DNA of 33,351 bases from Acidobacteriota bacterium (GCA_018269075.1 JAFDVJ010000115.1:1-33351), one strand, 5' to 3'. Counted from the stretch's first letter, positions 14,932 to 22,000 are shown. Notes: a model not told the origin generated them from the letters alone. Made by a program: numbers and translations.

Positions 14932-15246
14932 ATGGATGAGCTGATCGATAAAACGGCGGCGCTGAGAAGGGCCGTCGGCCGGCTGCGGGAAATGCTCGGG
15001 GCCGAAGCGTTCGACATCGTCGATCGCTGGGACGGCGATCTTTGCGCGGTCGGCGTGGCGCGCCGTGACGATCACGGCGTTCTCGTTTACTTCTCGACTT
15101 TCGATCGAGCGGAAGGACGCTATTTCGTCAGTCTCGAACTGCCGTCATCCGATCCCGAAAATCCGTATGTCGCGGCGGGCGAATTCGATGACGTCGGCTT
15201 CGACGAGCTGGCGTCCATCGTCAGGCGGCATTTAAGTCTTCGATGA
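14932..15246 (+). CDS. Conserved-looking small protein, function unknown
   Basis: The likely product has 104 residues from ATG at 14932 (MDELIDKTAALRRAVGRLREMLG). An upstream in-frame ATG at 14848 would add 28 residues overlapping the terminator T-run and is less likely. The N-terminal half is an amphipathic helix. The rest alternates strands (DLCAVGVARRDDHGVLVYFSTF, GRYFVSLELP) and ends with a helix DELASIVRRHLSLR. Composition matches the host rather than the AT-rich insertions. I do not recognise the family. It may be the first host gene to the right of the phage block. Confidence 0.6.
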   Translation: MDELIDKTAALRRAVGRLREMLGAEAFDIVDRWDGDLCAVGVARRDDHGVLVYFSTFDRAEGRYFVSLELPSSDPENPYVAAGEFDDVGFDELASIVRRHLSLR

Positions 15247-15338
15247 TTTTCCGTATTTAAGGCAAAAAATTCTTTATAGCGTGTGACACAACTTGTTGGA
15301 ATAATGAGCGTTAAACCCGTGCGCGGTTTTTAATCGAT

Positions 15339-15396
15339 CCACTAAAAACACGAAAAAACACGAAATTTATTTCGTGTTTTTTCGTGTTTTTAGTGG
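15339..15396. repeat. Perfect 27-bp inverted repeat rich in CACGAAA
   Basis: Bases 15339-15365 (starting CCACTAAAAACACGAAAA) are the exact complement of 15370-15396, with a four-base loop TTTA. Each arm contains two CACGAAA units. It lies between two convergent genes, so it could serve as a bidirectional terminator, with T-rich ends on both strands, or be a dispersed repeat element. The flanks 15247-15338 and 15397-15525 hold nothing else I can support. Confidence 0.75.
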
Positions 15397-15525
15397 AAGA
15401 ACAAAAAGGCCATCGCGACCGGAATCGCCGCTTTTTACAATAAGTTTCGTCACTAAATATAAGACTCTCAAGTCGGCCAAAACTCAACCCGGTTCCGATC
15501 AAAAGAATTTTCGGGTCGATTCAGA

Positions 15526-16062
15526 TCATCGCGCGGACAGTGATCTTTCGCTCTTTTTTGCGGCGCGGGCCTTCAGGTTGTGGACGCCCTTGTGCTCGAC
15601 GAAATAATGGCGTGTGAGACTTGTGCGGAGATTGAAGACTTCGATCCCCTCGGGCGCTTCGATCGGTTCGATCGCGAGGATCGTCAGCCAGCGCCAGTCT
15701 TCGTCGCGGTATTCGAGGACGCGCGCGCCTTCGCCCAATTCGCCGATCGGGACGAATTCGCGGCCCTCGGAAAAAAACGGGTGCGCGGGCGTCACGTTGA
15801 GCCACGAACCGTCTTCGAAGCTGACCTTCAGATATTCGTGAACGAGGTGCCGGGAAACGTCGTCGATCACGTCGACGACGATCCGGCCCTCGTCGTCGAA
15901 CGACTGGATCGTCGTTCCGACGAAATGCAGCCGGCGCTCGTAAAGTGCTTCGAAATGAATCAGATAGGATTCGTTGATGTTGACCAGCGTTTCGCCGGTA
16001 AAGCAGGCGGCGCGGGCCGTGCGTTTTATGGTGTTGAGTTCTTCGTAGTTCGTGTCAGGCAT
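15526..16062 (-). CDS. Stand-alone Hint-domain (intein-like) protein
   Basis: The 178-residue protein starts at ATG 16062 (MPDTNYEELNTIKRTARAA). A Hint domain runs from Cys20 (ACFTGETLV) to Asn162 (FVEHKGVHN). Block B is present as NVTPAHPFF, carrying the T-x-x-H type catalytic pair, and the end has the RHYFVEH and VHN blocks. The Hint domain carries no homing endonuclease. It is flanked by only 19 residues before and 16 after (LKARAAKKSERSLSAR). The residue after Asn is Leu rather than Cys, Ser or Thr, so normal protein splicing is not expected. N-terminal thioester chemistry and Asn cyclisation could still cleave, as in bacterial intein-like domains. GAGGG lies only two or three bases before the ATG, which is short. 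The next gene upstream is divergent. Confidence 0.82.
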   Translation of the reverse strand: MPDTNYEELNTIKRTARAACFTGETLVNINESYLIHFEALYERRLHFVGTTIQSFDDEGRIVVDVIDDVSRHLVHEYLKVSFEDGSWLNVTPAHPFFSEGREFVPIGELGEGARVLEYRDEDWRWLTILAIEPIEAPEGIEVFNLRTSLTRHYFVEHKGVHNLKARAAKKSERSLSAR

Positions 16063-16329
16063 AACCCTCTTGTTAATTTCCTTATCGTCCCGCTTCGGGC
16101 TCTCATTAACGCCGATCGATCGAAAAAGCGACGAAAACTTCCCGGAAACTTCATTTATCCGAAAATGAAATAAGGTTGAAGGACGAGAAATGCGCGGGAC
16201 GGTTGTCAATCAGCTGCTTCAGACGGTGCGGTCGGCTTCGGCCCGTCGGATTCCGGTTAAAGTCGCGGTGTTTCCGAACCGATATGAATAAGTATTCCTC
16301 GTTCCCAAAAATCATCTACAGGAGATATT
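16063..16329. other. Divergent intergenic region
   Basis: This stretch separates the Hint gene on the minus strand from the hemerythrin gene on the plus strand and must contain both promoters. No clear -35/-10 pair, palindrome or RNA gene stands out. Only the AGGAG site before 16330 is evident. Confidence 0.4.
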
Positions 16330-16728
16330 ATGCCAATAGCAATCTGGAACGACAATTACAAAACCGGCCACGCCGTCGTCGACCGCCAGCATCAGGAGCT
16401 TTTTCAGATGGTCAACCAGCTTCACGATTCGATTGTCGCCGGCAAGGGCAAGGACGTTCTGCAGCCGACGCTCGAAAAGCTGGCGCGCTACACGATCCAG
16501 CATTTCGGAACCGAAGAAGCGCTGATGATGCAGACGCATTATCCGCTGCTGGCGGTTCACCGGCAAAAGCATCAGGCGCTCGCGCAGAAAGCCAAAGAGA
16601 TCATCGAAGGCTACAAAAGCGGCAAAAACGTGCTCACCATCACCCTATCGCAGTTTCTGGCCGACTGGCTTTCGCATCATATCAACGAAGACGACAAGGC
16701 GCTGATCGATTATCTGCATCGAAGATAA
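16330..16728 (+). CDS. Bacteriohemerythrin
   Basis: The protein has 132 residues, a typical length for single-domain bacteriohemerythrin. The di-iron ligands are in place: H21 in DRQHQ, H58 and E62 in HFGTEE, H77 and H81 in HRQKH, and H117 with D122 in HHINEDD. The N-terminal W6 in IAIWND is also typical. Such proteins bind oxygen reversibly at a carboxylate-bridged di-iron site and serve in oxygen sensing, storage or delivery, without heme. There is no signal peptide, so it is cytoplasmic. A good AGGAG precedes the ATG. It appears to be a single-gene unit. Confidence 0.92.
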   Translation: MPIAIWNDNYKTGHAVVDRQHQELFQMVNQLHDSIVAGKGKDVLQPTLEKLARYTIQHFGTEEALMMQTHYPLLAVHRQKHQALAQKAKEIIEGYKSGKNVLTITLSQFLADWLSHHINEDDKALIDYLHRR

Positions 16729-16778
16729 TCGGCGCGCACGAAGCTCTGCGAATCAAACGTCCGGCGGCGATCTTTTTT

Positions 16779-17117
16779 CTAAAAAGCGATGCCGGAAATT
16801 CCGCCCGAATTCGGCCGCCGTTCGGACGGGTTTCTTTTCGGGGTCGGTTTCGGGTCCGACGGATTCCGGTACGGCGAAGGCGTCGGCGTCGGATCCGAGG
16901 GATTCCGATATGGTGACGGCGTCGGCGTCGGATCCGAAGGGTTCTTATACGGCGACGGCGTCGGCGTCGGGTCGGACGGGTTCGTTCGTCTCGGAACCGG
17001 CGTCGGCGTCGGCCGATCGAAGTCGTCCCCGCGCGCGGCGCGGCCGCTAAAACCCATCATCGCCATACTCAAAAACGAAAGCGCGAGCAGCCCGATTCCC
17101 CAAGTCGTTCTTTTCAT
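16779..17117 (-). CDS. Secreted Pro/Thr repeat protein
   Basis: The start at 17117 is preceded by GGGAGG at good spacing and gives 112 residues. An N-terminal signal peptide (MKRTTWGIGLLALSFLSMAMMG, then SGRAARG) is followed by a disordered region built from 13-residue units of the type NPSDPTPTPSPYR, repeated three times with degenerate flanking copies, and a short Gly-rich end SGGISGIAF. Low-complexity PTPTP segments are common in secreted proteins of some Acidobacteriota. The function is not known; it may be a cell-wall or envelope linker. The frame extends upstream of 17117, but that part lacks protein character. Confidence 0.7.
   Translation of the reverse strand: MKRTTWGIGLLALSFLSMAMMGFSGRAARGDDFDRPTPTPVPRRTNPSDPTPTPSPYKNPSDPTPTPSPYRNPSDPTPTPSPYRNPSDPKPTPKRNPSERRPNSGGISGIAF
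16861..16977 (-). repeat. Three tandem 39-base coding repeats
   Basis: Units at 16861-16899, 16900-16938 and 16939-16977 each encode 13 residues of the NPSDPTPTPSPY type on the minus strand. The core that encodes PTPTPS is nearly identical in the three, and the unit ends vary. Such in-frame repeats can change in number by slippage. Confidence 0.75.
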
Positions 17118-17380
17118 TGCCCAACCTCCCTCGATTTTCGAACTGCAACAATTATGCCTTTGAAAAAAGGGCGGTTTCGCGCGGTCCGGCGGACCGTTTC
17201 GAACGGGTTCGATACGTATCGAAAGACGACAAGTTTTAAAGTAATCCTCAAAAAATGCCGATATGTTCGAGGGAGAATCATCTTTTTGAAAACCTCGACG
17301 CTTCAATTCGGACCGGCCTCTTCCGGTCCGACTCGACTTCACGACGAAAATCTTCAGGCAGATAAGGGAAGTATTGTTAT
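17118..17380. other. Divergent intergenic region with palindromes
   Basis: Between the secreted repeat protein and the PilZ gene there are two notable dyads. TTCGATACGTATCGAA at 17208-17223 is a perfect 16-base palindrome and a candidate operator. CGGACCGG (17309-17316) pairs with CCGGTCCG (17323-17330) around a six-base loop and would form a hairpin in the leader of the PilZ mRNA. No gene is seen. Confidence 0.5.
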
Positions 17381-17755
17381 ATGCCAAGAAAACAGGAGCG
17401 GACGGCCGTTTCGCTCGACATCATTCTCGAAGGCTTATCGGGCCGCCACGTGGCGCGGATCAGCGACATCAGCCTCGGCGGCTGTTTTATCGACAGCGTG
17501 ACGCCGATCCGGCAGGGCGAGATCGTCGCATTTAAGATCAAGGCGGCGGAAGACGAATGGCTCGCGATGCGGGGCGAGGTCGTCCATTTTTTCGCCGGTC
17601 TCGGCTTCGGCGTCCGCTTCGTGGCGATGACGCCCGAAAAGCAGAGCGTGATCGAGCATATCATCCTGATGCACGACGGCAACCCGTGGGGCGGCGGCGA
17701 ACCGGAAAACGCCGGCCGGGACGTCGAAACGCCCATCTACGAACGCGCCGCTTAA
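17381..17755 (+). CDS. PilZ domain protein
   Basis: The single-domain protein of 124 residues carries the two c-di-GMP-binding motifs of the PilZ family: R3xxxR7 in MPRKQER and D29xSxxG34 in DISLGG. Strands then alternate (GEIVAFKIKAA, EWLAMRGEVVHFF, GFGVRFVAMTPE) before the final helix. It would act as a c-di-GMP receptor controlling surface behaviour; the specific target is unknown. AAGGGAAG lies before the ATG. It converges on the next gene, with only 14 bases between the stop codons. Confidence 0.85.
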   Translation: MPRKQERTAVSLDIILEGLSGRHVARISDISLGGCFIDSVTPIRQGEIVAFKIKAAEDEWLAMRGEVVHFFAGLGFGVRFVAMTPEKQSVIEHIILMHDGNPWGGGEPENAGRDVETPIYERAA

Positions 17756-17769
17756 CCGACGATTTTTTA

Positions 17770-18531
17770 TCAGTGCGGCAGCTTCTCGATCATCTCGCGC
17801 GTGATGACGGTTTTCGCGCCGCTCGAGGTGACATCGATCGACGGCTCGTTTCCCGCATAAATTCCGATTAAAACTTCGCCATCGACGATTAAATTGATGT
17901 TCAATCGACTCTGTTCCCGGTCGTTGATCCTGATATTTTTGACTTTATAAGTTTTAAATCCCTGAGCTTTCGCTTCGAGCGAATAGATGTCCGGCGTGAG
18001 CGCCGAAAACGTAAATTCCCCGGTTATGTCCGAAACGGTTTTGATGATCGGAATCTTGCCTTTGTAAAGCGTGATTTCCGCGCCCGGAAGGACTGCGCCC
18101 TGCCAATCGCAGATCGTGCCGCTCAAAACGCTCTGCTCGCGGACCGTGCGGGTGATTTCCAGTTTCGAGGCGTCGATCGCTTTTTTATCGTCCTTCTGCC
18201 CGTAAGACGCCGAAAACAGGCCGAGGATCATCGTCAGCGCCGCGCCGGCGAGCCGCGCGATTTTTTTCCGGTAGGCGCGGAGGCCGACCGGACAGTCTTT
18301 GGTGATGACGGTGCCGTCGGCGCGTTTGAAGAGCCGCAGGCAGAGCCGGCGGCCTTCGTGGCCGGCGATCAGCGTTTCGGCTTCGGGGCGGGTCAGTTCC
18401 GCGATGTTGTAGACGTTCATCCGGCAGGCGTCGCAATGGCGGACGCGGGCGTCGCCGGTCATCGCGTCCCACGGCACGAAGCACGGCGCGGCGATGCGGA
18501 TTCGGTCGAGGTCGATTTTTCGTTCGGTCAT
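17770..18531 (-). CDS. Membrane protein with Cys-rich N-terminus and CarboxypepD_reg domain
   Basis: The protein has 253 residues. The N-terminal cytoplasmic part carries five cysteines (C17, C33, C36, C64, C80) in the pattern PC-x3-WDAMTGD-x3-RHCDACRMNVYN and GRRLCLRLF-x-RADGTV-x3-DCPVGL, which I recognise as a recurrent module in Acidobacteriota-type proteins. One membrane span follows (about 91-110). Then comes a beta-sandwich with SGTICDWQGAVLPGAEITLYKG and GEFTFSALTPDIYSLEAKAQGF, typical of CarboxypepD_reg domains. The last residues, GAKTVITREMIEKLPH, look like the start of a TonB-receptor plug and then stop. It may be a natural short form or a truncated receptor-like gene. Confidence 0.72.
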   Translation of the reverse strand: MTERKIDLDRIRIAAPCFVPWDAMTGDARVRHCDACRMNVYNIAELTRPEAETLIAGHEGRRLCLRLFKRADGTVITKDCPVGLRAYRKKIARLAGAALTMILGLFSASYGQKDDKKAIDASKLEITRTVREQSVLSGTICDWQGAVLPGAEITLYKGKIPIIKTVSDITGEFTFSALTPDIYSLEAKAQGFKTYKVKNIRINDREQSRLNINLIVDGEVLIGIYAGNEPSIDVTSSGAKTVITREMIEKLPH

Positions 18532-18678
18532 CGGGTTGCTCCTTGTTTCGAAAGGATGCGGCGAACCGCGATTTTAGTTGCCGAAAGCGGCGAAAATTTT
18601 TATTGAACGGAAAGCCGGAACGGGCGTATAATGAGAAGTCTTTTAATTTTGAAATCTTGAATCTAAAAGGAAAATCTT

Positions 18679-19032
18679 ATGGAAAACAACGAAAAGAAAA
18701 CGAGCGAGCAGGAAGAAAACGAAAAGGTCGGCAAGCTGTCGGGTCTGGCCGGCGGCGTCGTCACGGGCGCGGCGATCGGGACGTCGATCCTGCCGGTCGT
18801 CGGCACCTTCGCGGGCGCGCTGGTCGGCGGCGTCGTCGGCAGCGAGGTCGGCAAAAAGGTCGGCGGCCAGCTGCTCGGCAAGTTCGGCAGCAAATCGTCG
18901 AAGCCGGAAGCCGAAGCCGCGCCGAAAGCGGACGTCACGGCCGAGCTGCAAAAGCTCGCCAAGCTCCACAAGGACGGCGTTCTCAGCGACGAGGAATTCA
19001 AGGCCGCGAAAGCCAAGCTGCTCGGCCTTTAA
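18679..19032 (+). CDS. Glycine-zipper protein with C-terminal SHOCT domain
   Basis: The protein has 117 residues. A charged N-terminus is followed by a Gly-zipper hydrophobic stretch (GLAGGVVTGAAIGTSILPVVGTFAGALVGGVVGSEVGKKVGG in pieces, about 22-66). A Lys/Ala/Glu linker then leads to a C-terminal SHOCT motif (ELQKLAKLHKDGVLSDEEFKAAKAKLLGL, about 89-117). SHOCT domains are short two-helix units often found at the end of membrane or oligomerising proteins. A role in membrane association is inferred. AAGGAA precedes the ATG and a strong terminator follows. Confidence 0.8.
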   Translation: MENNEKKTSEQEENEKVGKLSGLAGGVVTGAAIGTSILPVVGTFAGALVGGVVGSEVGKKVGGQLLGKFGSKSSKPEAEAAPKADVTAELQKLAKLHKDGVLSDEEFKAAKAKLLGL

Positions 19033-19050
19033 GCGATCCATAAAACTTTT

Positions 19051-19093
19051 CGAGGCACCGGCGCTGAATTTCGCCGGTGCCTCGTCGTTTTTT
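19051..19093 (+). terminator. Intrinsic terminator after the SHOCT gene
   Basis: CGAGGCACCGGCG (19051-19063) pairs perfectly over 13 bases with CGCCGGTGCCTCG (19072-19084), followed by TCG and six T residues. It is the transcript end for the SHOCT gene. Confidence 0.85.
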
Positions 19094-19102
19094 CGGATGA
19101 CG

Positions 19103-19194
19103 AAATCAGTCCAGTGAGCGGCAGCGAGACGGGCCTCATCATTTCAAATTCGTCTGAAATAAGAAGCGTTCGCTGCCGCTCGCTGGACTGATTT
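19103..19194. repeat. 25-bp inverted repeat, MITE- or REP-like
   Basis: Bases 19103-19127 (AAATCAGTCCAGTGAGCGGC then AGCGA) are complementary to 19170-19194 with a single G-T type mismatch. The 42 bases between contain a further six-base stem, ATTTCA (19141-19146) with TGAAAT (19155-19160). There is no reading frame inside. It lies between convergent genes and looks like a dispersed non-coding element. Confidence 0.6.
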
Positions 19195-19198
19195 GCAG

Positions 19199-19244
19199 TA
19201 AAGCAGAAAGCGCCGCGAATCTCTTCGCGGCGCTTTCTGCTTTA
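19199..19244. terminator. Perfect 21-bp hairpin, bidirectional terminator
   Basis: Bases 19199-19219 are the exact complement of 19224-19244, with a four-base loop TCTC. The core is GCGCCGCGAA with TTCGCGGCGC, flanked by AAAGCAGAAA and its complement. It lies between the convergent SHOCT and DUF883-like genes. The flanking A/T runs are short, but stability should be very high. Confidence 0.7.
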
Positions 19245-19282
19245 TCTTCAATACCGTTTCGAACCGATCGCCGAACCTCGAA

Positions 19283-19322
19283 AAATCCGAAATCCGAAAT
19301 CCGAAATCCGAAATCCGAAATC
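19283..19322. repeat. AAATCCG heptamer array
   Basis: Five complete AAATCCG units (19283-19317) and a partial sixth lie directly in front of the stop codon of the DUF883-like gene. The same unit occurs in the opposite orientation at 33068-33095. Period-seven arrays of this kind resemble the short tandem repeats known from cyanobacteria. Confidence 0.8.
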
Positions 19323-19325
19323 GCC

Positions 19326-19694
19326 TTACTTTCGTCCGCCCTTGATCAGCAATCCCAGAATCAGGCCGACCGCGGCCGAGATGAGAATCGTCTGGCCCGG
19401 TTTCCGGCGCGCGTATTCCTTGGCGTCTTCGACCAGCTCCTTCGGATCCTTGTTCGAGAGCTCCTTGAATTTATCGCTGGCCTGCGCGAATTTTTCGTTC
19501 GCGAAATCGCGGGCTTTGGTCGCCGCTTCCTGAAACTTCTGCTGGTATTCCTGTGCTTGCATTTTCCAATCTCCTAAATACTCGTCGTCCAACGACCGGT
19601 TGAATTCTTCTTCCTGCGGGCTGACCGGGACCAGGCTCTGTTCCCGGGCGAGCTCGCCTTCCGCTTTTTTAACTTCCGATTCAAATTCTGACAT
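19326..19694 (-). CDS. DUF883/ElaB-like membrane-anchored stress protein
   Basis: The ATG at 19694 has GGAGAG at proper spacing and gives 122 residues. The frame extends 55 codons further upstream, but that part is not protein-like. The acidic N-terminal region is followed by a long amphipathic helix (YQQKFQEAATKARDFANEKF, then QASDKFKELSNKDPKELVEDAKEYARRKPGQ) and a C-terminal membrane span ILISAAVGLILGLLI ending in KGGRK. This layout matches YqjD/ElaB-type proteins, whose C-terminal helix sits in the inner membrane and some of which bind ribosomes in stationary phase. Similarity is by architecture. Confidence 0.7.
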   Translation of the reverse strand: MSEFESEVKKAEGELAREQSLVPVSPQEEEFNRSLDDEYLGDWKMQAQEYQQKFQEAATKARDFANEKFAQASDKFKELSNKDPKELVEDAKEYARRKPGQTILISAAVGLILGLLIKGGRK

Positions 19695-19830
19695 ACTTCT
19701 ATCTCTCCTTCCGTCTTCCAAGATTGACCAAAACGAACTCTTTGGTTCCGGCTTTTGATGCCGTCCGGTCACGAAAAGTTGATACGTTTTTTTTCGCGCG
19801 CCGGTTCGGATTGTTTTTACTGGAAACGAC

Positions 19831-19860
19831 TTGACAGACGCTTTTCCGATTTGCGACACT
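19831..19860 (+). promoter_or_regulatory. Promoter of the TetR-1 / RND operon
   Basis: A perfect -35 TTGACA (19831-19836) is followed after 18 bases by GACACT (19855-19860), a weak -10. The operator palindrome at 19868-19885 begins seven bases later, so a bound repressor would block RNA polymerase. Confidence 0.55.
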
Positions 19861-19867
19861 AGGAAAG

Positions 19868-19885
19868 TTAGTAAGCACTTACTTA
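19868..19885 (+). promoter_or_regulatory. TetR-type operator, site 1
   Basis: TTAGTAAGCACTTACTTA: half-sites TTAGTAAG and CTTACTTA around CA, with one mismatch. It lies just downstream of the promoter and 20 bases before the TetR-1 start. Seventeen of 18 bases are identical to the site in front of the TolC gene (29684-29701). Confidence 0.75.
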
Positions 19886-19904
19886 TTAATTAAAGGAGCG
19901 AATA

Positions 19905-20543
19905 TTGGATAAGTTTTTTGAAACGACAACGACCCGGATGGCCGGCGACGAACGGCGCGAGCAGCTCTGTAAAATCGCGATGCGGCTGTTTTCGGAACGC
20001 GGTTTTCGCGGGACGACGACAAAGGAGATCGCGCACGCGGCCGGCGTTTCGGAAGCGGTGATTTTCAAGCATTTTTCGAACAAGGACGAGCTTTACGCCT
20101 CGATTCTCGACAACAAGGCGTGCAGTCCGCAGATGGCCGATCCGTTTTCGGACATCGCCGAAATGATCGAGCGGAAAGACGATTTCGGCGTTTTTTACAC
20201 GATGGCCCTGAAAGCGCTGAACAATCATAAGGCCGACTCGGATTTCCTGCGGCTGATGCTTCATTCGGCGCTCGAAGGCCACGATCTGGCGAAGGTCTTT
20301 TTCGAGAATTTCATCACGCGAATTTACAATTTTCTGAGCGGCTACATCCGCCAGCGCCAGGAAGACGGCGTGTTTCGCGACGTCGAGCCGCGAATCGTCG
20401 TCCGCGCCTTTATCGGGATGTTCGTGCATCATTCGCTGAACAACATTCTCTGGGACAAGGAGCAGAAGCTTTTGAAGATTTCCAACGAAGAAGCGGCCCG
20501 CGAATTCGCGACGATCGTGCTCGAAGGAATCCGGAAACATTGA
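19905..20543 (+). CDS. TetR-family repressor TetR-1
   Basis: The 212-residue protein starts at TTG 19905, preceded by AAAGGAG. The N-terminal DNA-binding domain is clear: REQLCKIAMRLFSERGFRGTTTKEIAHAAGVSEAVIFKHFSNKDELY (about 15-61). The C-terminal helices form the ligand and dimer domain. The gene is followed by an RND adaptor and pump in the same direction, and a matching palindrome lies in its own leader and upstream of the TolC gene. The likely role is local repressor of the RND pump and the outer-membrane channel, relieved by a toxic compound of unknown identity. Confidence 0.9.
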   Translation: MDKFFETTTTRMAGDERREQLCKIAMRLFSERGFRGTTTKEIAHAAGVSEAVIFKHFSNKDELYASILDNKACSPQMADPFSDIAEMIERKDDFGVFYTMALKALNNHKADSDFLRLMLHSALEGHDLAKVFFENFITRIYNFLSGYIRQRQEDGVFRDVEPRIVVRAFIGMFVHHSLNNILWDKEQKLLKISNEEAAREFATIVLEGIRKH

Positions 20544-20591
20544 ACCGGTTTTTTCCGTAAAAACGCGTTATCTAAAGGGCAGTTAAAATAA

Positions 20592-21935
20592 ATGGAACTG
20601 ATAAATTTTAATAGAACATTATTTATTTTGCTTTTTTCCGCGGCCTTGTCGGTCCTCTCGGGCTGCAGCGGTTCGAGCGCGAAGACCAACACCAACGCCG
20701 CCGAGACGAAACCGGCGAACGTCGAAGTGACGTCGACGCAGGCGATCGTCCGCCAGATTCCGACCTATTTCGAAGCGACCGGCAACCTCGCGAGCGACGC
20801 GCAGACGGACGTCGCGCCGACCGTCGCGGGCAAGGTCGTCGAGGTGAATTTCGACATCGGCAGCTTCGTCGAGAAAGGCAGCGTGCTGGTGCGGCTCGAC
20901 CCGCGCGACGCGCAGATCCGGCTCGAACAGGCCGAGGCCCAGCTCGAACAGCAGCGCAAGGCCGTCAACCAGGCCGACGCGAACGTCGATCAGGCGGTCG
21001 CCAACCTCCGGCAGACGCAGGCGCGGCTCGGCATCGGCGACGGCGAAACCTTCAGCATCGAGAGCTTTTCGCAGGTCAAATCGATCAAGGCGCAGCTCGA
21101 GCTGGCCGAAAAAGAGCTGGCGCGGACGACGCGGCTGCTCGAAACGGGCGACGTTTCGCGGTCGATCTACGACCAGCGCAAATCGCAGCGCGACGCGCTT
21201 TTGGGACAGCTCGACGAGGCGCGCTCGAACGCGGCGGTCGCGATCAAGGCGATCGACACGGCGCGCGCCGCCGTCAACACCGCGCGAACGGCCGCCGGTC
21301 AGGCGCGGGCGGCGGTCGCGACCGGCGAAACGCAGATCGATCAGGCGCGTAAAGCCGTCAGCGACACGACCGTTTACGCGCCGATCAGCGGCTACGTCTC
21401 GGAACGCAACTCGGACGTCGGCGAATATATCTCGCCGAACGTCCCGAACTCGAAGATCGCGACCATCGTCCGAACCTCGGTGCTTCGTCTGAAGATCGAC
21501 GTGCCCGAGCAGTCGGTCGGCAAGATCGCCGTCGGTCAGGGCATCTCGGCGCAGGTTTCGGCCTATCCGGACCGGAATTTCGCGGGCACGATCGTCCGCA
21601 TCTCGCCGAGTCTGAACACGACCTCGCGGACGCTGACGGTCGAAGCCGAAGTCGAAAACAACGGCGGCCTGCTCAAACCGGGCCAGTTCGCGACCGTCCG
21701 GATCGCGCAGTCGAAACCCGAGCCGGCCGTGATGGTTCCGACCTCGGCGGTTCGAACCGAGGGCGAGATCAACAAGATTTACGTGATCAAGGACGGCGTC
21801 GCCAACGAGCGGCTCGTCCAGCTCGGTCTGCTCGAAAACGAGATGATCGAGGTCAAACAGGGCGTCAAGGAGGGCGAAACGGTCGCGACCAGCAATCTCG
21901 ACAAGCTGGGCGACGGCGTCATCGTCAGTCGGTAA
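20592..21935 (+). CDS. RND efflux periplasmic adaptor lipoprotein
   Basis: The 447-residue protein starts with a lipoprotein signal ending in LSGC (lipid-modified C25), so it is anchored to the inner membrane. It has the usual adaptor plan: a first half-lipoyl segment (VAGKVVEVNFDIGSFVEKGSVLVRLD), a long helical hairpin rich in Ala and Gln (about 110-255), a second lipoyl segment (VYAPISGYVSERNSDVGEYI), a beta-barrel part and a membrane-proximal end. It would link the pump at 22033 to an outer-membrane channel. The helical hairpin is longer than in AcrA, from the extra AARAAVNTARTAAGQARAAV type repeats. It is preceded by AAAGGGC and probably co-transcribed with TetR-1. Confidence 0.92.
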   Translation: MELINFNRTLFILLFSAALSVLSGCSGSSAKTNTNAAETKPANVEVTSTQAIVRQIPTYFEATGNLASDAQTDVAPTVAGKVVEVNFDIGSFVEKGSVLVRLDPRDAQIRLEQAEAQLEQQRKAVNQADANVDQAVANLRQTQARLGIGDGETFSIESFSQVKSIKAQLELAEKELARTTRLLETGDVSRSIYDQRKSQRDALLGQLDEARSNAAVAIKAIDTARAAVNTARTAAGQARAAVATGETQIDQARKAVSDTTVYAPISGYVSERNSDVGEYISPNVPNSKIATIVRTSVLRLKIDVPEQSVGKIAVGQGISAQVSAYPDRNFAGTIVRISPSLNTTSRTLTVEAEVENNGGLLKPGQFATVRIAQSKPEPAVMVPTSAVRTEGEINKIYVIKDGVANERLVQLGLLENEMIEVKQGVKEGETVATSNLDKLGDGVIVSR

Positions 21936-21943
21936 AAAGGTTA

Positions 21944-22000
21944 GTCGTTCGTTGAATATAGCCGGAGGATTCCGTTTTCATTCAACCGCCGACGAACGAC
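21944..22000 (+). other. Hairpin between adaptor and pump genes
   Basis: GTCGTTCGT (21944-21952) pairs with ACGAACGAC (21992-22000), and TTGAAT (21952-21957) with ATTCAA (21980-21985) inside it. No T-run follows, so it is more likely an mRNA-stability or partial attenuation element setting the ratio of adaptor to pump. Confidence 0.45.

Noticed and set aside
19283..19322. Possible CRISPR array
   Set aside because: The units are seven bases long and contiguous, without spacers, so they are simple tandem repeats.
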